In this document: positions 16,544 to 24,596 of the stretch, one piece after another
Layout: the number at the start of each line of letters is the position of its first letter
Numbering within the stretch: the stretch's first letter is position 1
NCBI GenBank assembly: GCA_031282465.1
Contig: JAITDR010000120.1
Coordinates: 1 to 24,596 of the forward strand
Reading direction: 5' to 3'
DNA from: Desulfovibrio sp.
GTDB lineage: Bacteria > Desulfobacterota > Desulfovibrionia > Desulfovibrionales > Desulfovibrionaceae
Length of the DNA: 24,596 nucleotides
The notes under the pieces: model-generated
Database searches by the model: none
The model's input: only the letters and a program-made list of their open reading frames with translations
What the model was told of the DNA's origin: nothing
Made by a program: the position numbers and the translations under genes

Positions 16544-18007
16544 TCACAGAATCAGCATGGCATCGCCGTAGGAAAAAAAATTAAAGCCGCGGGCAAGGGC
16601 CTCCCTGTATGCCGCAAGGATGCGTTCACGCCCGGCCATGGCCGATACCAGCAGCAGAAGCGTCGATTCGGGCAAATGAAAATTGGTGATCAGCCCGTCC
16701 ACGACATGAATATGTTTGCCGGGATGGAGAAAAATGTTCACGTCCCCGGCAAAAGGTTTGAAGACGGCCTGCCGTTTCGCGCGCAACCGTTCGTCGTGCT
16801 CCCTGCGGTACGTCGCCGGGCTTTGCCGGGCGGGTGAGTTGCCGGGCGACAGCCGGCCGGCCGTCGCGGGATTTTGTGCCGCGAATACAGCTTCCAGCAC
16901 GCGGGCGGATGTGGTGCCGACGGCGATGATCGGTCTGTCGGCCGTTGCGGCCGCCTGCAGGGCGGCCGCCGTTTCGGCGGGAACTTCCGCATGTTCCGGG
17001 TGCATCGCATGCTCACGGATATCCCGGCAACGGACAGGACTGAAGGTGCCGTAACCGACATACAGGGTAAGTTCCGCCCATTCCCGGCCCGAAGCCCGCA
17101 ACTGTTCGCGCAGTTCGATCGTAAAATGCAGTCCCGCCGTAGGAGCGGCAACGGATCCTGCCTTGTCCCGCCTCGCGTAAACAGTCTGGTAGCGTTCCTC
17201 ATCCATACGCCGCAACGCGTCGCCGGAAACGAGCACTCGCCCGGCGGCGCAATGTTCCATGGAAGAGGGAGTGAGGCCGACAGACGCGGGCGCGGGCTTG
17301 ATAGACGCAGGCGAGGGATCGGCAGACGCGGGTGAGGGATTGCCAGACGCGGGGGTGAGGTTGACAGCCGTGAGCTTGGAGTCGCGCCCTCCCGGCTGAA
17401 CCGGGCTGAGGTCGTCCATGTCCTGCGCCGGGTAGATGCCGCCCGCGTCCTCGTCCTGCATCCCCGGCCGGGGGCGGCGGATATACGGAGGCAACGGCAG
17501 GCAACCCAGGCGTTCCAACAGTTTCGCCAAAACGCCGCGCCAGTGCAGCCTGACCCGGCATCGGCCCACCGGCCCGCGCTCCAGCAACTCGGCTTCAAGT
17601 TCCGGGGCGAAGATACAGGTGTCGCCGGGACGCAGTTTCGCTGCGGGGCGCATGAGAACTTCCGCTTCAGCCGAATATACTCCGGAAAGCGACGATGCCG
17701 TGCCGTCGACAAGCAACGGCTGCGGCGTGAGCAAGAGCATTTCCAGAGCGCCGCCACCGGGTCTGCGCCCGAAAAGACGCGCCGGAACCACCTTGGAATT
17801 ATTGGCGACAAGCAGACAGTTTTCCGGCAGATGCTCCGCAAGATCGGAAAAACGGCCTTCGATGAGCGCGTCACGCCGGCGATCCAGCACCATGAGGCGC
17901 GCATCGGATCGCCGGACCGCCGGCGTCTGGGCTATGCGCTCTGCGGGGAGATCAAAACGATAGTTGGGCAGCAGAAAATCGGGGTGAGGAACTCCGGTCA
18001 AGCGCAT
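16544..18007 (-). CDS. queA: S-adenosylmethionine:tRNA ribosyltransferase-isomerase, with repeat insertions
   Basis: QueA transfers the ribosyl group of S-adenosylmethionine to 7-aminomethyl-7-deazaguanine in tRNA to give epoxyqueuosine. Family motifs are clear: NYRFDLPAERIAQTP, RSDARLMVLDR, LVANNSKVVPARL, AAPTAGLHFT, LYVGYGTFSPV, AVGTTSARVLEA and NFHLPESTLLLLVSAMAG. At 487 residues it is about 130 longer than E. coli QueA (356). Residues about 180-268, between LPLPPYIRR and ERYQTVYARR, are an extra Pro/Ser/Ala segment containing four heptad repeats. A second extra segment lies near 385-410, before VFKPFAGDVNIFLHPG. ATG 18007 overlaps the lysA stop (TGATG); GTG 18010 is an alternative start. 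The two genes are probably translationally coupled. Confidence 0.93.
   Translation of the reverse strand: MRLTGVPHPDFLLPNYRFDLPAERIAQTPAVRRSDARLMVLDRRRDALIEGRFSDLAEHLPENCLLVANNSKVVPARLFGRRPGGGALEMLLLTPQPLLVDGTASSLSGVYSAEAEVLMRPAAKLRPGDTCIFAPELEAELLERGPVGRCRVRLHWRGVLAKLLERLGCLPLPPYIRRPRPGMQDEDAGGIYPAQDMDDLSPVQPGGRDSKLTAVNLTPASGNPSPASADPSPASIKPAPASVGLTPSSMEHCAAGRVLVSGDALRRMDEERYQTVYARRDKAGSVAAPTAGLHFTIELREQLRASGREWAELTLYVGYGTFSPVRCRDIREHAMHPEHAEVPAETAAALQAAATADRPIIAVGTTSARVLEAVFAAQNPATAGRLSPGNSPARQSPATYRREHDERLRAKRQAVFKPFAGDVNIFLHPGKHIHVVDGLITNFHLPESTLLLLVSAMAGRERILAAYREALARGFNFFSYGDAMLIL
17283..17366. repeat. Four-copy 21-bp in-frame tandem repeat inside queA
   Basis: Four imperfect units start at 17283, 17304, 17325 and 17346, each beginning GACGCRGG. 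They encode the heptad pattern xPASxxP in the QueA insertion. A decayed fifth unit may precede 17283. Confidence 0.88.
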
Positions 18008-19326
18008 CACTCCGGGTAGACCGCAAGCAGGTCTTCCACGGTGTCGCGGCGACGGATAAGCCTAGTGCTTCCGTCGGCGGCAATGAGTACTTCAGCCGGG
18101 CGCAGGCGCTGGTTGTAGTTGGAACTCATGGCTTGCCCGTAGGCGCCTGCGTCGAGGACGCCGATAATGTCGCCGACGGCGGCTTCAGGCAGTTCCCGAT
18201 CCCTGGCCGCAATGTCGCCGGTTTCGCAGATGTTGCCGACAACGGTCTGCGTCATGAGCGGACGCTCCTGCGCGTATACCGCCGGGGAGCCGGATCCCCC
18301 GACGGACCGTTCCGGGTCGGGCGCAATCGCGTTGCCGCCCGATCTGCCGTACACGACGACTTCATGGAAGGCATCGTACATCACGGGGCGGACAAGCACG
18401 TTAAAGCCGATGTCCGTACCCACATAGCGCACGGGGCCGTTGTTTTTGACCGCATGCACACGTCCGAGGAGCACGGAGCACTCCGCCGTCACATAACGCC
18501 CCGGCTCGATCAAAAATTTGCCCGCGTAACCCGAGCGGGCGCGAAACGCGCCGAGCAACGCGTCGAACTTTTCGCCGAACGCGCGCATATCCAGAGCTTT
18601 TTCTCCCTCATGCCTGCGATAGGGAATGCCGAAGCCCCCGCCGAAGTCTATCAGCCTGATGCCCGGAAAGCGTTCCGCAGTCCTCAGCAGCCATGCGGCG
18701 GCATCCAGGTAGGGCTTGGGGTCCATGAACAGGGAGCCGACATGCTGGTTGATCCCGATCAGCGTGAGGCGGTATTTGCGCAGGACGTCGCGCGCGGCGT
18801 CGAAGTCGTCGGTAACAATGCCGAATTTCGTATTTTTGCCCGCGGTAATCACCTTGTCGTGGTGCCCCGCGCCGATGCCGGGGTTGACACGGATCATGAT
18901 TTCCCCGCCGGGGTTTACCTGCCCGTAACTCTCTATCTGCGAGACGGAATCCACGCTGACGTGGTCGGCTTCCCGGCAGGCTAGGGCCAGTTCCTCGCAG
19001 GAGACGTTGTTGCAGACATAGCAGATGTCCTTGCGCGGAAAGCCAGCGCGGCGCAGGACGGCAAGCTCTCCCGGACTCATGGCGTCGGCGGCCAGCCCTT
19101 CCTCGCGGATGATGCGCAACAGATGCGGGTTGCCGTTGGCCTTGGTGGAGTAGCAGACCTTGAAGCCGGGGTCGGCGGACAGCGCTTTCAGCGTCCGGCA
19201 CCGCGCCCGGAGGATGTTTTCATTGTATACATAGAGAGGACTGCCGAAATTTTCCGTCAGTTCCTCCGGCGTGCTCCGACCGAAAAAATCGGCGGCAGAT
19301 ATGTCGTGATGGCGGGAGAGCGTCAT
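18007..19326 (-). CDS. lysA: Diaminopimelate decarboxylase
   Basis: LysA removes CO2 from meso-diaminopimelate to make lysine, using PLP. The 439-residue protein has the PLP lysine Lys62 in CYSTKANGN, the conserved His in GINQHVGSLF, the glycine loop DFGGGFGIPY, EPGRYVTAE for phosphate and substrate contact, and the NICETGDIAA motif with the active-site Cys of the partner subunit, followed by DAGAYGQAMSSNYN. Length is normal for the family. ATG 19326 has no convincing ribosome site, but no other start lies nearby. It lies 213 bases after tRNA-Gln and overlaps queA by the TGATG arrangement. Confidence 0.95.
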   Translation of the reverse strand: MTLSRHHDISAADFFGRSTPEELTENFGSPLYVYNENILRARCRTLKALSADPGFKVCYSTKANGNPHLLRIIREEGLAADAMSPGELAVLRRAGFPRKDICYVCNNVSCEELALACREADHVSVDSVSQIESYGQVNPGGEIMIRVNPGIGAGHHDKVITAGKNTKFGIVTDDFDAARDVLRKYRLTLIGINQHVGSLFMDPKPYLDAAAWLLRTAERFPGIRLIDFGGGFGIPYRRHEGEKALDMRAFGEKFDALLGAFRARSGYAGKFLIEPGRYVTAECSVLLGRVHAVKNNGPVRYVGTDIGFNVLVRPVMYDAFHEVVVYGRSGGNAIAPDPERSVGGSGSPAVYAQERPLMTQTVVGNICETGDIAARDRELPEAAVGDIIGVLDAGAYGQAMSSNYNQRLRPAEVLIAADGSTRLIRRRDTVEDLLAVYPE

Positions 19327-19539
19327 GGTTTCGGCTTACGGGTCAGTTCGATTGTTTGACGATACACGGTTCGCTTCGGCATTTGAACGGGATACGAGCC
19401 GCTTGGCCGGTTGAGGGGATACGCGCCGTTCCGGCGGTTGCGCGGCACCTCGTTTGCATCGGGCAGGGCGCTGTTGCGGTTGAGCGGCGGCGCGTCACCT
19501 TGTTCCCTGCCCGGAAACGTATCCGGAGCGGGGAGGCTT

Positions 19540-19614
19540 TGGCAGGGGTGGAAGGATTCGAACCCTCGAATGACGGGACCAAAACCCGTTGCCTTACCGC
19601 TTGGCTACACCCCT
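19540..19614 (-). tRNA. tRNA-Gln (anticodon TTG)
   Basis: A complete cloverleaf reads on the minus strand: acceptor AGGGGTG paired with CACCCCT, discriminator G, encoded CCA (19540-19542), anticodon stem ACGGG/CCCGT with loop TTTTGGT giving anticodon TTG, and a T-loop TTCGAAT. Its first 21 bases are also the 3' end of the ispE reading frame. Confidence 0.95.
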
Positions 19615-20751
19615 GCGACGTGTTTGCCCCCGAGGGGGAGATTGCCCCAAGCGGGGCAGTTGCTGCATATACACGCTGCAGCCGCTGCCGGCAAGTGTCC
19701 GTGCGGCGGCTGCGGCGCTTTTTTTTGTGCGGAAAAGGCCGAAGAGCGCGGCGCCCGTGCCGCTCATGCGTGCCTGCACCGCGCCGAGGGATTCCAGGGC
19801 GGCACGGAACTCGCCGAGTTCGGGGTAACGCGCAAAGACGATGTCCTCAAAATCGTTGATGTATGGAGATTCGGGCTCGGCGGAATGCGTCGACGGACCG
19901 GGCGCGGCGGCGCTGTGATGCAGGTCGGCCCTGTGTTGCGGGTCGGCCCTGTGTTGCGGGTCGGCGCAGTCTTGCACGCAATGCGGGGGCGTTTCCTCAG
20001 GCAGTCGTTCACATGCCGCTGCGGGCAAAACCTCAATGCTTCTCCTGCGGTCCAGCTCGCGGAAGGCCCAGGCGGTGGATATGCGCAGATCGGGGCAGAG
20101 CAGCAGCAGAAACAAGGAGGGAAAGGGGTTGGGAGCGGCTTCGACGATATCCCCGACACCGGAAACGCGCGCGGGCACATTGCGCAGAAAGAAAGGGACG
20201 TCCGAGCCTGTCTGCGCCGCAACGCGGATAAAGGCCGCTTCCTCGCGGACCGCGCCGGCGCACCCCGCACGTGCGGCTTTGCGGCGAAGGAAGCGGAGCA
20301 GGGCGGCGGCATCGGCGCTGCCTCCGCCGAGGCCTGCGCCCTGCGGCACCCCCTTGCGCACCGTGATGTCCAGAGCGGGAGCAAAGCCCGTGAGTTCGGC
20401 AAAGCAGGCACAGGCGCGGGTCAGGGTGTTGTGTGCTGTGTCGATGTCCGCAATCGGCTGTCCGGAGGCCGCAATAAAACGCGTCGTGACGGAACCTTCG
20501 GCTCGCCCGCGCGCCGGCCGTACGGTAATTTCGTCATGGGGTTCGGCAAGCGGGAGCATGAAACTGCTCAGTTTGTGGAGACCGCAAGCCTGCAAAGCGC
20601 CTACCCGGAGCCGGAGGTTGACTTTGCAGCCGCTGCGCAGGAGGCAGGCAGAGGACGGCGCCTCCCGCGCAGGCAACCGGGCAGCTCCGGGCAGAGCCCG
20701 GTCTGGTGAAACATCGCCTGCGCGAATACGCAAAGTAAGCGAAGGAGCCAA
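19594..20751 (-). CDS. ispE: 4-diphosphocytidyl-2-C-methyl-D-erythritol kinase, extended, ending inside tRNA-Gln
   Basis: IspE phosphorylates CDP-methylerythritol in the MEP isoprenoid pathway. GHMP-kinase marks are present: the catalytic Lys43 in GCKVNLRLRVG, the ATP loop VPQGAGLGGGSADAAAL (about 135-151), Asp184 in AAQTGSDVPFFL, and ARMSGTGAALFGLF near 328. At 385 residues from the TTG at 20751 it is about 100 longer than E. coli IspE. Part is an uncertain ~40-residue N-terminus, since no good start codon or ribosome site is visible. Another part is a ~50-residue insertion (about 245-297) with hexapeptide repeats ADPQHR, and the rest is a polar tail whose last residues GVAKR are encoded by the tRNA-Gln acceptor/D-arm. 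The gene begins eight bases after the chemoreceptor stop. Confidence 0.88.
   Translation of the reverse strand: MAPSLTLRIRAGDVSPDRALPGAARLPAREAPSSACLLRSGCKVNLRLRVGALQACGLHKLSSFMLPLAEPHDEITVRPARGRAEGSVTTRFIAASGQPIADIDTAHNTLTRACACFAELTGFAPALDITVRKGVPQGAGLGGGSADAAALLRFLRRKAARAGCAGAVREEAAFIRVAAQTGSDVPFFLRNVPARVSGVGDIVEAAPNPFPSLFLLLLCPDLRISTAWAFRELDRRRSIEVLPAAACERLPEETPPHCVQDCADPQHRADPQHRADLHHSAAAPGPSTHSAEPESPYINDFEDIVFARYPELGEFRAALESLGAVQARMSGTGAALFGLFRTKKSAAAAARTLAGSGCSVYMQQLPRLGQSPPRGQTRRRGVAKR
19626..19658. other. Two small hairpins just upstream of tRNA-Gln, within the ispE 3' end
   Basis: CCCCC-GA-GGGGG (19627-19638) and TGCCCC-AAGC-GGGGCA (19643-19658) lie 12 to 44 bases before the tRNA 5' end on the minus strand. 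Neither has a T-tract on the minus strand. They could mark RNA processing between ispE mRNA and the tRNA, or simply be coding bias. Confidence 0.3.
19922..19975. repeat. Three-copy 18-bp in-frame tandem repeat inside ispE
   Basis: Units at 19922, 19940 and 19958; the first two are almost identical (RGGTCGGCCCTGTGTTGC) and the third is diverged. They encode the ADPQHR-type repeats in the IspE insertion. Confidence 0.88.
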
Positions 20752-20759
20752 GGGATTGC

Positions 20760-23150
20760 TTACTGTAATTCTTTGATAATTTGACTCAGTTCCTGCGCCA
20801 TGCGCGACAATTCCTGAACGGAGGCGGCAGCCTGAATCATGCCGTCGGAGGTTTCTCCCACAATTTTGTTCACCGCCTCGATGGAAGAGCTGATTTCCTC
20901 GGACGTGGCGCTTTGTTCCTCTGCCGCAGCAGCGATGGACGTGACGAGCGTGGAATTGGACGTTGCCAGGTCCACGATCTCGGACAGGGCCTGCCCGGAG
21001 GTGTCGGCAAGCCCCGTAGCTCCGGAGATTGCCTCAACTGCCTGCCGTACTTCCTCCATGTTCGTCTTGGCCGACTGCTGAATGGCGGTAATGCCGGCGC
21101 CGACGTCCCGCGTGGCGTTCATGGTTTTTTCCGCAAGCTTACGTACCTCGTCCGCCACGACGGCAAAACCGCGTCCGGCTTCTCCGGCCCTCGCTGCCTC
21201 AATGGCGGCATTGAGAGCAAGAAGATTGGTCTGATCCGCAATGTCGGAAATGACGTTCATCACTTCGCCTATGCTTTCGGCCTTGCTCCCCAGTTCCAGC
21301 ATGCTTACCTGCAGGACTTCCGCCACTTTGTTCACCGAGTTGATGGAGGTCACGACCCGGTTCACCAGATCCGCTCCCTCATTTGCCCTGTTCCTTGTCA
21401 GTTCGCTTTGTTCGGAAGCCTTCCCGGCACTGTGTGCCACTTTCAGTACGGCGGAATTCATTTCCGCCATGGCCGAAGCCGTGCTTTCCACACGGGAACG
21501 TTGGATTTCGGCACCGCGCGAAACTTGTTCGACCTGAGCGGACAATTCCTGAGAAGCCGAGGCTACGCGACCGGATATGGCCGAAGCCTGAGCGGCCACA
21601 TCCTGCATAAGCCTCTGCGCATTTTTGATTTTGGTAATGTCGGTGAACAATTCCAGGCAGGAAGCCAAACGGCCCTCATGATCCAGCAAGGGAATGATTG
21701 TGTAGGCCACATCCAGATCTTTGCCGCGCGGGTGGATGCGGGTTTCGGAACCGGCGGGGCGTTTGTTTGCAGTCGCCTGCGCAAGACCGCAGGCGGCGGA
21801 ACCGGCGTCGTCCCGGTTCATAAGCTCTTTGTCTGTTTTGCCCTTATAATCGTCGCCCGTCAGTTCGCGAGCTGCCGCATTGAGGAACGAAGCCTTGAGA
21901 TCCTGGTCCAGCATGATCAGCGGGGAGGGGATAGCGTCTATAATCCGGTGGAAACGGGCCAGAACGGCATTTGTCTCCTCGACCAGGGCGGCAAATTCTC
22001 CTGTGACCTTTCCGGCCTCGGCCTCGGCATCCAATGCTCCGTGGGTAATTCTTTTTTCCAGAGTCTGATATTCATTGATAATTTGCCTGAGCGAAGCCGG
22101 AATGGCTCGAAGAGCGCCGGCTAAGCGCCCGAGTTCGTCGTTGCGGTTGATGGAAAGCGTGCCGGAAAGGTCGCCGGCTGCGATGCGCTCGGCGAATTCA
22201 CTGCCGGCTTTCAAACTGTTCAGCACGGGACGGAGCAGGAAAAAAAGAAGCACCGCGCCGATGAACACGGATACAAAGCAGATGATGAACGAGGTGTTGC
22301 GGATTTGGGTGAGAGAGGAAAATACGTCGCTGCTTTCGGCCTGAATAACCGCGACCAGTCCGGAGGCCTTATTCTTCCAGTAATAGTTGTAGACGAGATC
22401 TCCGCTGATTCCGATATATTCTTTGACGCCGAAGTCTTTTTCCCCGGCGATCATTTCCTTGTAATACGGCGTGGTCGACAAATCCTTGAACAAATACCCG
22501 GTGTTCTTGTGGATTGCGATATGTCCGTTTTGCGCCAATACGAAAGCGTATCCGTTTTTCCCCACGGTAATGGGTTTGACCATCGTTTCAAAAAACCGCT
22601 CGAGAGGGATGGCGCAATACACGACGCCGACAATCCTGCCGTCCTGCCTGAAAGGCGTTGCGGCGAACATGGCGCCTTTGCCGGAAACTCTGCTCAAAGT
22701 CGGCTGGGAAAGAAATGTTTTGCCTTCCATGGCAGCCTTGAAATACTCCCGGTCGCTGAAATTCTGACCGATAGTGCCGACCGCCGTTGAGGCCAAGGTA
22801 ATGCCTCTCTCGTCAAGCAGAGCGATGCGGTCAAAATCCGTATAGCCGCTCAGGATATTCTTGAGAATCGCGCTGAATTGCCCGGCGTTTTCCTTGTTAT
22901 ACACATCATCGTGAAAAAACTCGGTAAATTCCTTTCTTTGGGCAATACGGCCGATATCCGCAACCACATTGGCCGTCATGGAACCGACGGCCCGCACCAA
23001 GGCAGCCGCTTCACCGTGCATGCGGCCCACAAGCGCATCCTCAAGCGCCGCTGAGGACTGCTGATAGGACAGATAGCCGCTGACACCCACGATCAACATG
23101 ATGAGCGCGATAATCGGCGCCTGAATTTTAAACCGCAGAGTCATTGTCAT
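20760..23150 (-). CDS. Methyl-accepting chemotaxis protein (dCache-HAMP-PAS-MCP signal)
   Basis: The 796-residue receptor starts at ATG 23150 behind an AGGAAAG site. Membrane segment 1 is about residues 10-28. A periplasmic dCache-type sensor spans about 30-280 ([34 protein letters not shown]). Membrane segment 2 is about 287-307, then HAMP about 308-362 and a cytoplasmic PAS domain about 400-508 ([21 protein letters not shown]). The MCP signalling coiled coil contains the conserved tip [46 protein letters not shown]. It should relay ligand binding to CheA/CheW. No C-terminal CheR-docking pentapeptide is present (it ends IIKELQ). Ligand unknown; dCache domains often bind amino acids or organic acids. 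Confidence 0.94.
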   Translation of the reverse strand: MTMTLRFKIQAPIIALIMLIVGVSGYLSYQQSSAALEDALVGRMHGEAAALVRAVGSMTANVVADIGRIAQRKEFTEFFHDDVYNKENAGQFSAILKNILSGYTDFDRIALLDERGITLASTAVGTIGQNFSDREYFKAAMEGKTFLSQPTLSRVSGKGAMFAATPFRQDGRIVGVVYCAIPLERFFETMVKPITVGKNGYAFVLAQNGHIAIHKNTGYLFKDLSTTPYYKEMIAGEKDFGVKEYIGISGDLVYNYYWKNKASGLVAVIQAESSDVFSSLTQIRNTSFIICFVSVFIGAVLLFFLLRPVLNSLKAGSEFAERIAAGDLSGTLSINRNDELGRLAGALRAIPASLRQIINEYQTLEKRITHGALDAEAEAGKVTGEFAALVEETNAVLARFHRIIDAIPSPLIMLDQDLKASFLNAAARELTGDDYKGKTDKELMNRDDAGSAACGLAQATANKRPAGSETRIHPRGKDLDVAYTIIPLLDHEGRLASCLELFTDITKIKNAQRLMQDVAAQASAISGRVASASQELSAQVEQVSRGAEIQRSRVESTASAMAEMNSAVLKVAHSAGKASEQSELTRNRANEGADLVNRVVTSINSVNKVAEVLQVSMLELGSKAESIGEVMNVISDIADQTNLLALNAAIEAARAGEAGRGFAVVADEVRKLAEKTMNATRDVGAGITAIQQSAKTNMEEVRQAVEAISGATGLADTSGQALSEIVDLATSNSTLVTSIAAAAEEQSATSEEISSSIEAVNKIVGETSDGMIQAAASVQELSRMAQELSQIIKELQ

Positions 23151-23226
23151 TTCTTTCTTTCCTGTTGAAATGTTGCGGTACCTGTCACGAGAATCTGTCT
23201 GTCTTGCCTCCCGAAAATACTATATA

Positions 23227-23232
23227 ATTATA
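23227..23232 (-). promoter_or_regulatory. Possible -10 element for the chemoreceptor gene
   Basis: TATAAT occurs on the minus strand 77 bases before ATG 23150, in a local AT-rich patch. The -35 position (23250-23255, TCGTAA) is poor and overlaps the hslV stop, so this is a weak candidate. Confidence 0.3.
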
Positions 23233-23249
23233 CAGACTTCACGTACGGA

Positions 23250-23846
23250 TTACGAGACGCTGTCTGTCTTGCCTTCCGACTCGCCTGTGTCCTTCACTTC
23301 CGCCTTGTCGGGCAGCAGTTCCACGGTCAGCGCATCGTTGGTGTATACGCAGATTTCGGCGGCAATTTTCATGGCCGTTTCGGCGATTTCACGCGCGCTC
23401 AGGGTTGCCGCCCTGTCCGTCAGAGCGCGGGCCGCCGCCAGAGCATAGGGACCCCCGCTGCCGATGGCGGCAACGCCGTGGTCGGGTTCAATGACGTCGC
23501 CTGTGCCGGAAAGCACCAGGATATTGTCGGCATCGGCCGTGAGGAGCATAGCTTCGAGGCGGCGCAGATACTTGTCCTTGCGCCAGTCCTTGGCCAGTTC
23601 GACGGCTGCGCGCAGCAGGCTGCCGTTGTATTCTTCGAGTTTGACCTCAAAGCGTTCAAAGAGGGTAAAGGCATCGGCAGTGGAACCGGCGAATCCGGCC
23701 AGAACGCTTCCTTTGTACAGGCGGCGCACCTTTTTGGCGCGGTGTTTCATAATCACCGCCTGTCCCATGGTCACCTGTCCGTCACCGGCCACGGCGACTT
23801 CTCCGTTGTGCCGCAATGCCAGTACGGTTGTTCCCCGCAGTTGCAC
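23250..23846 (-). CDS. hslV: ATP-dependent protease HslUV, peptidase subunit
   Basis: GTG 23846 is preferred because GGGAGG lies six bases upstream and because it gives the usual MxLRGTT opening. A longer frame to 23870 has no ribosome site. The 198-residue protein carries the catalytic threonine in RGTTVLA (exposed after removal of a short propeptide), [70 protein letters not shown], and [27 protein letters not shown]. HslV forms a dodecameric protease chamber fed by the HslU unfoldase. HslU is not encoded beside it here: the next gene downstream is a chemoreceptor. The C-terminus has an acidic tail ([16 protein letters not shown]) beyond the usual end. Confidence 0.95.
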   Translation of the reverse strand: MQLRGTTVLALRHNGEVAVAGDGQVTMGQAVIMKHRAKKVRRLYKGSVLAGFAGSTADAFTLFERFEVKLEEYNGSLLRAAVELAKDWRKDKYLRRLEAMLLTADADNILVLSGTGDVIEPDHGVAAIGSGGPYALAAARALTDRAATLSAREIAETAMKIAAEICVYTNDALTVELLPDKAEVKDTGESEGKTDSVS

Positions 23847-23901
23847 GATAAACCTCCCGATGCAGTTCAATTTTTAGGAAACACTGAATTATTCTTTTTG
23901 C

Positions 23902-24034
23902 GGGGGCTCCGCCCCCTCAAATTCGCCCGGCAGGGGAATGATTCCCCTGCCCCCGATTGATATCTCAACGGGTTACTTATGAGGGGGTCCGGGGGAAATC
24001 ATTTCCCCCGGCGAGGTCCGGGGCAGAGCCCCGG
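23902..24034. repeat. Cluster of four GC-rich palindromes in the hslV upstream region
   Basis: The 301-base gap 23847-24147 has no gene. It holds four dyads in a row: GGGGGC-TCC-GCCCCC (23902-23916), an 11-bp arm pair around 23940 (23929-23951), an 11-bp arm pair around 24000 (23989-24011) and CCGGGGC-AGA-GCCCCGG (24018-24034). None has a T-tract suited to termination of the minus-strand gene. The palindromes resemble extragenic repeat elements scattered through GC-rich genomes. The second and third share a core of the type GGGGAAT/ATTCCCC and GGGGGAAAT/ATTTCCCCC. Confidence 0.85.
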
Positions 24035-24147
24035 CCGCCGGCTTATAAATCAGCATTGCAAGGTTCTAATGTTCGGCCTTGCGCCTGCTCAGGCCGACGC
24101 CGGAGGCATATAAAATCACGGTAAATCTGCTTCAAAATGCCCGCATA

Positions 24148-24596
24148 TCACACGCCGAGGCGGCCTGCTATGACCTTGGCCGCCGAGAGCCCGGCTCCCA
24201 TGGCCAGGATGACCGTCGCCGCTCCCGACACGATGTCGCCGCCGGCGAAGACATTCGGAATGGACGTTTCGCCGTTCGCGTCGGTTTCAATATACCCGCG
24301 CCTGTTGAGCTTCAGGCCCGTCACGGATTCCGTCAGGACGGGATTGGCGCCCGTGCCGACGGCGATGATTGCCAGATCGGTGTTCAAGGTGAAGACGTCT
24401 CCGGGGACGGGCACGGGGCTGCGCCGGCCGGAGGCGTCCGGGTCGCCGAGTTGCATACGTTGCAGTTCCACGGCTTCCAGCCTGCCGTCGGCATCGCCGA
24501 GGAAACGCAGGGGGGCGCTGAGCATGGTAAAGGCAACGCCTTCTTCAACGGCGTGTTCGACCTCCTCGCGGCGGGCGGGCAGTTCCGCCATGGTCC
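24148..24596 (-). CDS. Glutamate synthase small-subunit-like FAD/NAD(P)-dependent oxidoreductase, C-terminal end
   Basis: The gene enters from the right edge and ends at 24148, so only about 149 residues are seen. The opening TMAELPARREEVEHAVEEGV corresponds to the region after the NAD(P)-binding domain of GltD-type proteins. Further motifs are LAIIAVGTGANPVL, then GYIETDANGETSIPNVFAGGDIVSGAATVILAMGAGLSAAKVI, the second FAD-binding motif of the family. Such proteins pass electrons from NAD(P)H, either as the small subunit of glutamate synthase or as the NfnB-like subunit of an electron-bifurcating transhydrogenase. The visible part cannot separate these. Confidence 0.88.
   Translation of the reverse strand, partial: TMAELPARREEVEHAVEEGVAFTMLSAPLRFLGDADGRLEAVELQRMQLGDPDASGRRSPVPVPGDVFTLNTDLAIIAVGTGANPVLTESVTGLKLNRRGYIETDANGETSIPNVFAGGDIVSGAATVILAMGAGLSAAKVIAGRLGV

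Noticed and set aside
16738..17904. Second minus-strand frame inside queA
   Set aside because: Arg/Cys/Ser-rich translation without domains; queA motifs lie in the other frame throughout.
19327..19539. Lysine riboswitch ahead of lysA
   Set aside because: The 213-base leader is shared with the tRNA downstream region and shows no recognisable lysine-aptamer features or terminator.
19343..19582. Small minus-strand frame crossing tRNA-Gln
   Set aside because: It reads through the tRNA, has no ribosome site and looks non-coding. The 213-base gap between tRNA-Gln and lysA shows only loosely repetitive GC-rich sequence (GATACGNGCCG-like units near 19390-19440).
1..24596. CRISPR arrays, insertion sequences, transposase or integrase genes
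   Set aside because: No regularly spaced direct repeats with unique spacers and no transposase or integrase motifs were seen. The tandem repeats found are short, in-frame and inside genes.

Overview
The window is a high-GC bacterial chromosome segment that looks most like a Desulfovibrionaceae-type anaerobe (Desulfovibrio/Bilophila group). This is an inference from the protein style, an ispE gene running into tRNA-Gln, a PAS-GGDEF cyclase, a large dCache/HAMP/PAS chemoreceptor, a strong sigma-54-type promoter and a cluster of GC-rich extragenic palindromes. No 16S rRNA or other taxonomic marker is present, so the assignment is tentative.

Layout. (a) 1-3593, minus strand: the start of a PAS-GGDEF diguanylate cyclase that runs off the left edge, an exported LprI-like/RsiV-like protein, and an AAA ATPase fused to a PD-(D/E)XK-like nuclease domain. 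(b) 3594-4034: a divergent control region with a sigma-70-type promoter for the ATPase, a 16-bp perfect palindrome and a near-consensus sigma-54 promoter pointing right. (c) 4035-12780, plus strand: one long operon with a Tat-exported solute-binding protein, two permeases and two ATPases of the branched-chain amino acid/amide ABC family, an amidase-signature hydrolase, a class III aminotransferase and an iron-type alcohol dehydrogenase. It is closed by a 22-bp perfect inverted repeat. The order suggests import of an amide, release of an amine, transamination to an aldehyde and reduction to an alcohol. N-acyltaurine to isethionate is one candidate route, but the substrate is not proven by the sequence. 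(d) 13019-16412, plus strand: a two-gene XPB-type helicase module. Its first gene is strikingly AT-richer than its surroundings, which suggests lateral acquisition. (e) 16544-23846, minus strand: hslV, a chemoreceptor, ispE, tRNA-Gln(TTG), lysA and queA, with tight spacing or overlaps (lysA/queA and ispE/tRNA overlap). (f) 23847-24147: four strong palindromes in a row. (g) 24148 to the right edge, minus strand: the C-terminal end of a glutamate synthase small-subunit-like flavin oxidoreductase.

The most notable observations are the sigma-54-controlled amide/amine/aldehyde/alcohol operon, the foreign-looking XPB module, in-frame minisatellites inserted into conserved enzymes (QueA, IspE) and a secreted protein, and an ispE reading frame that ends inside the tRNA-Gln gene.
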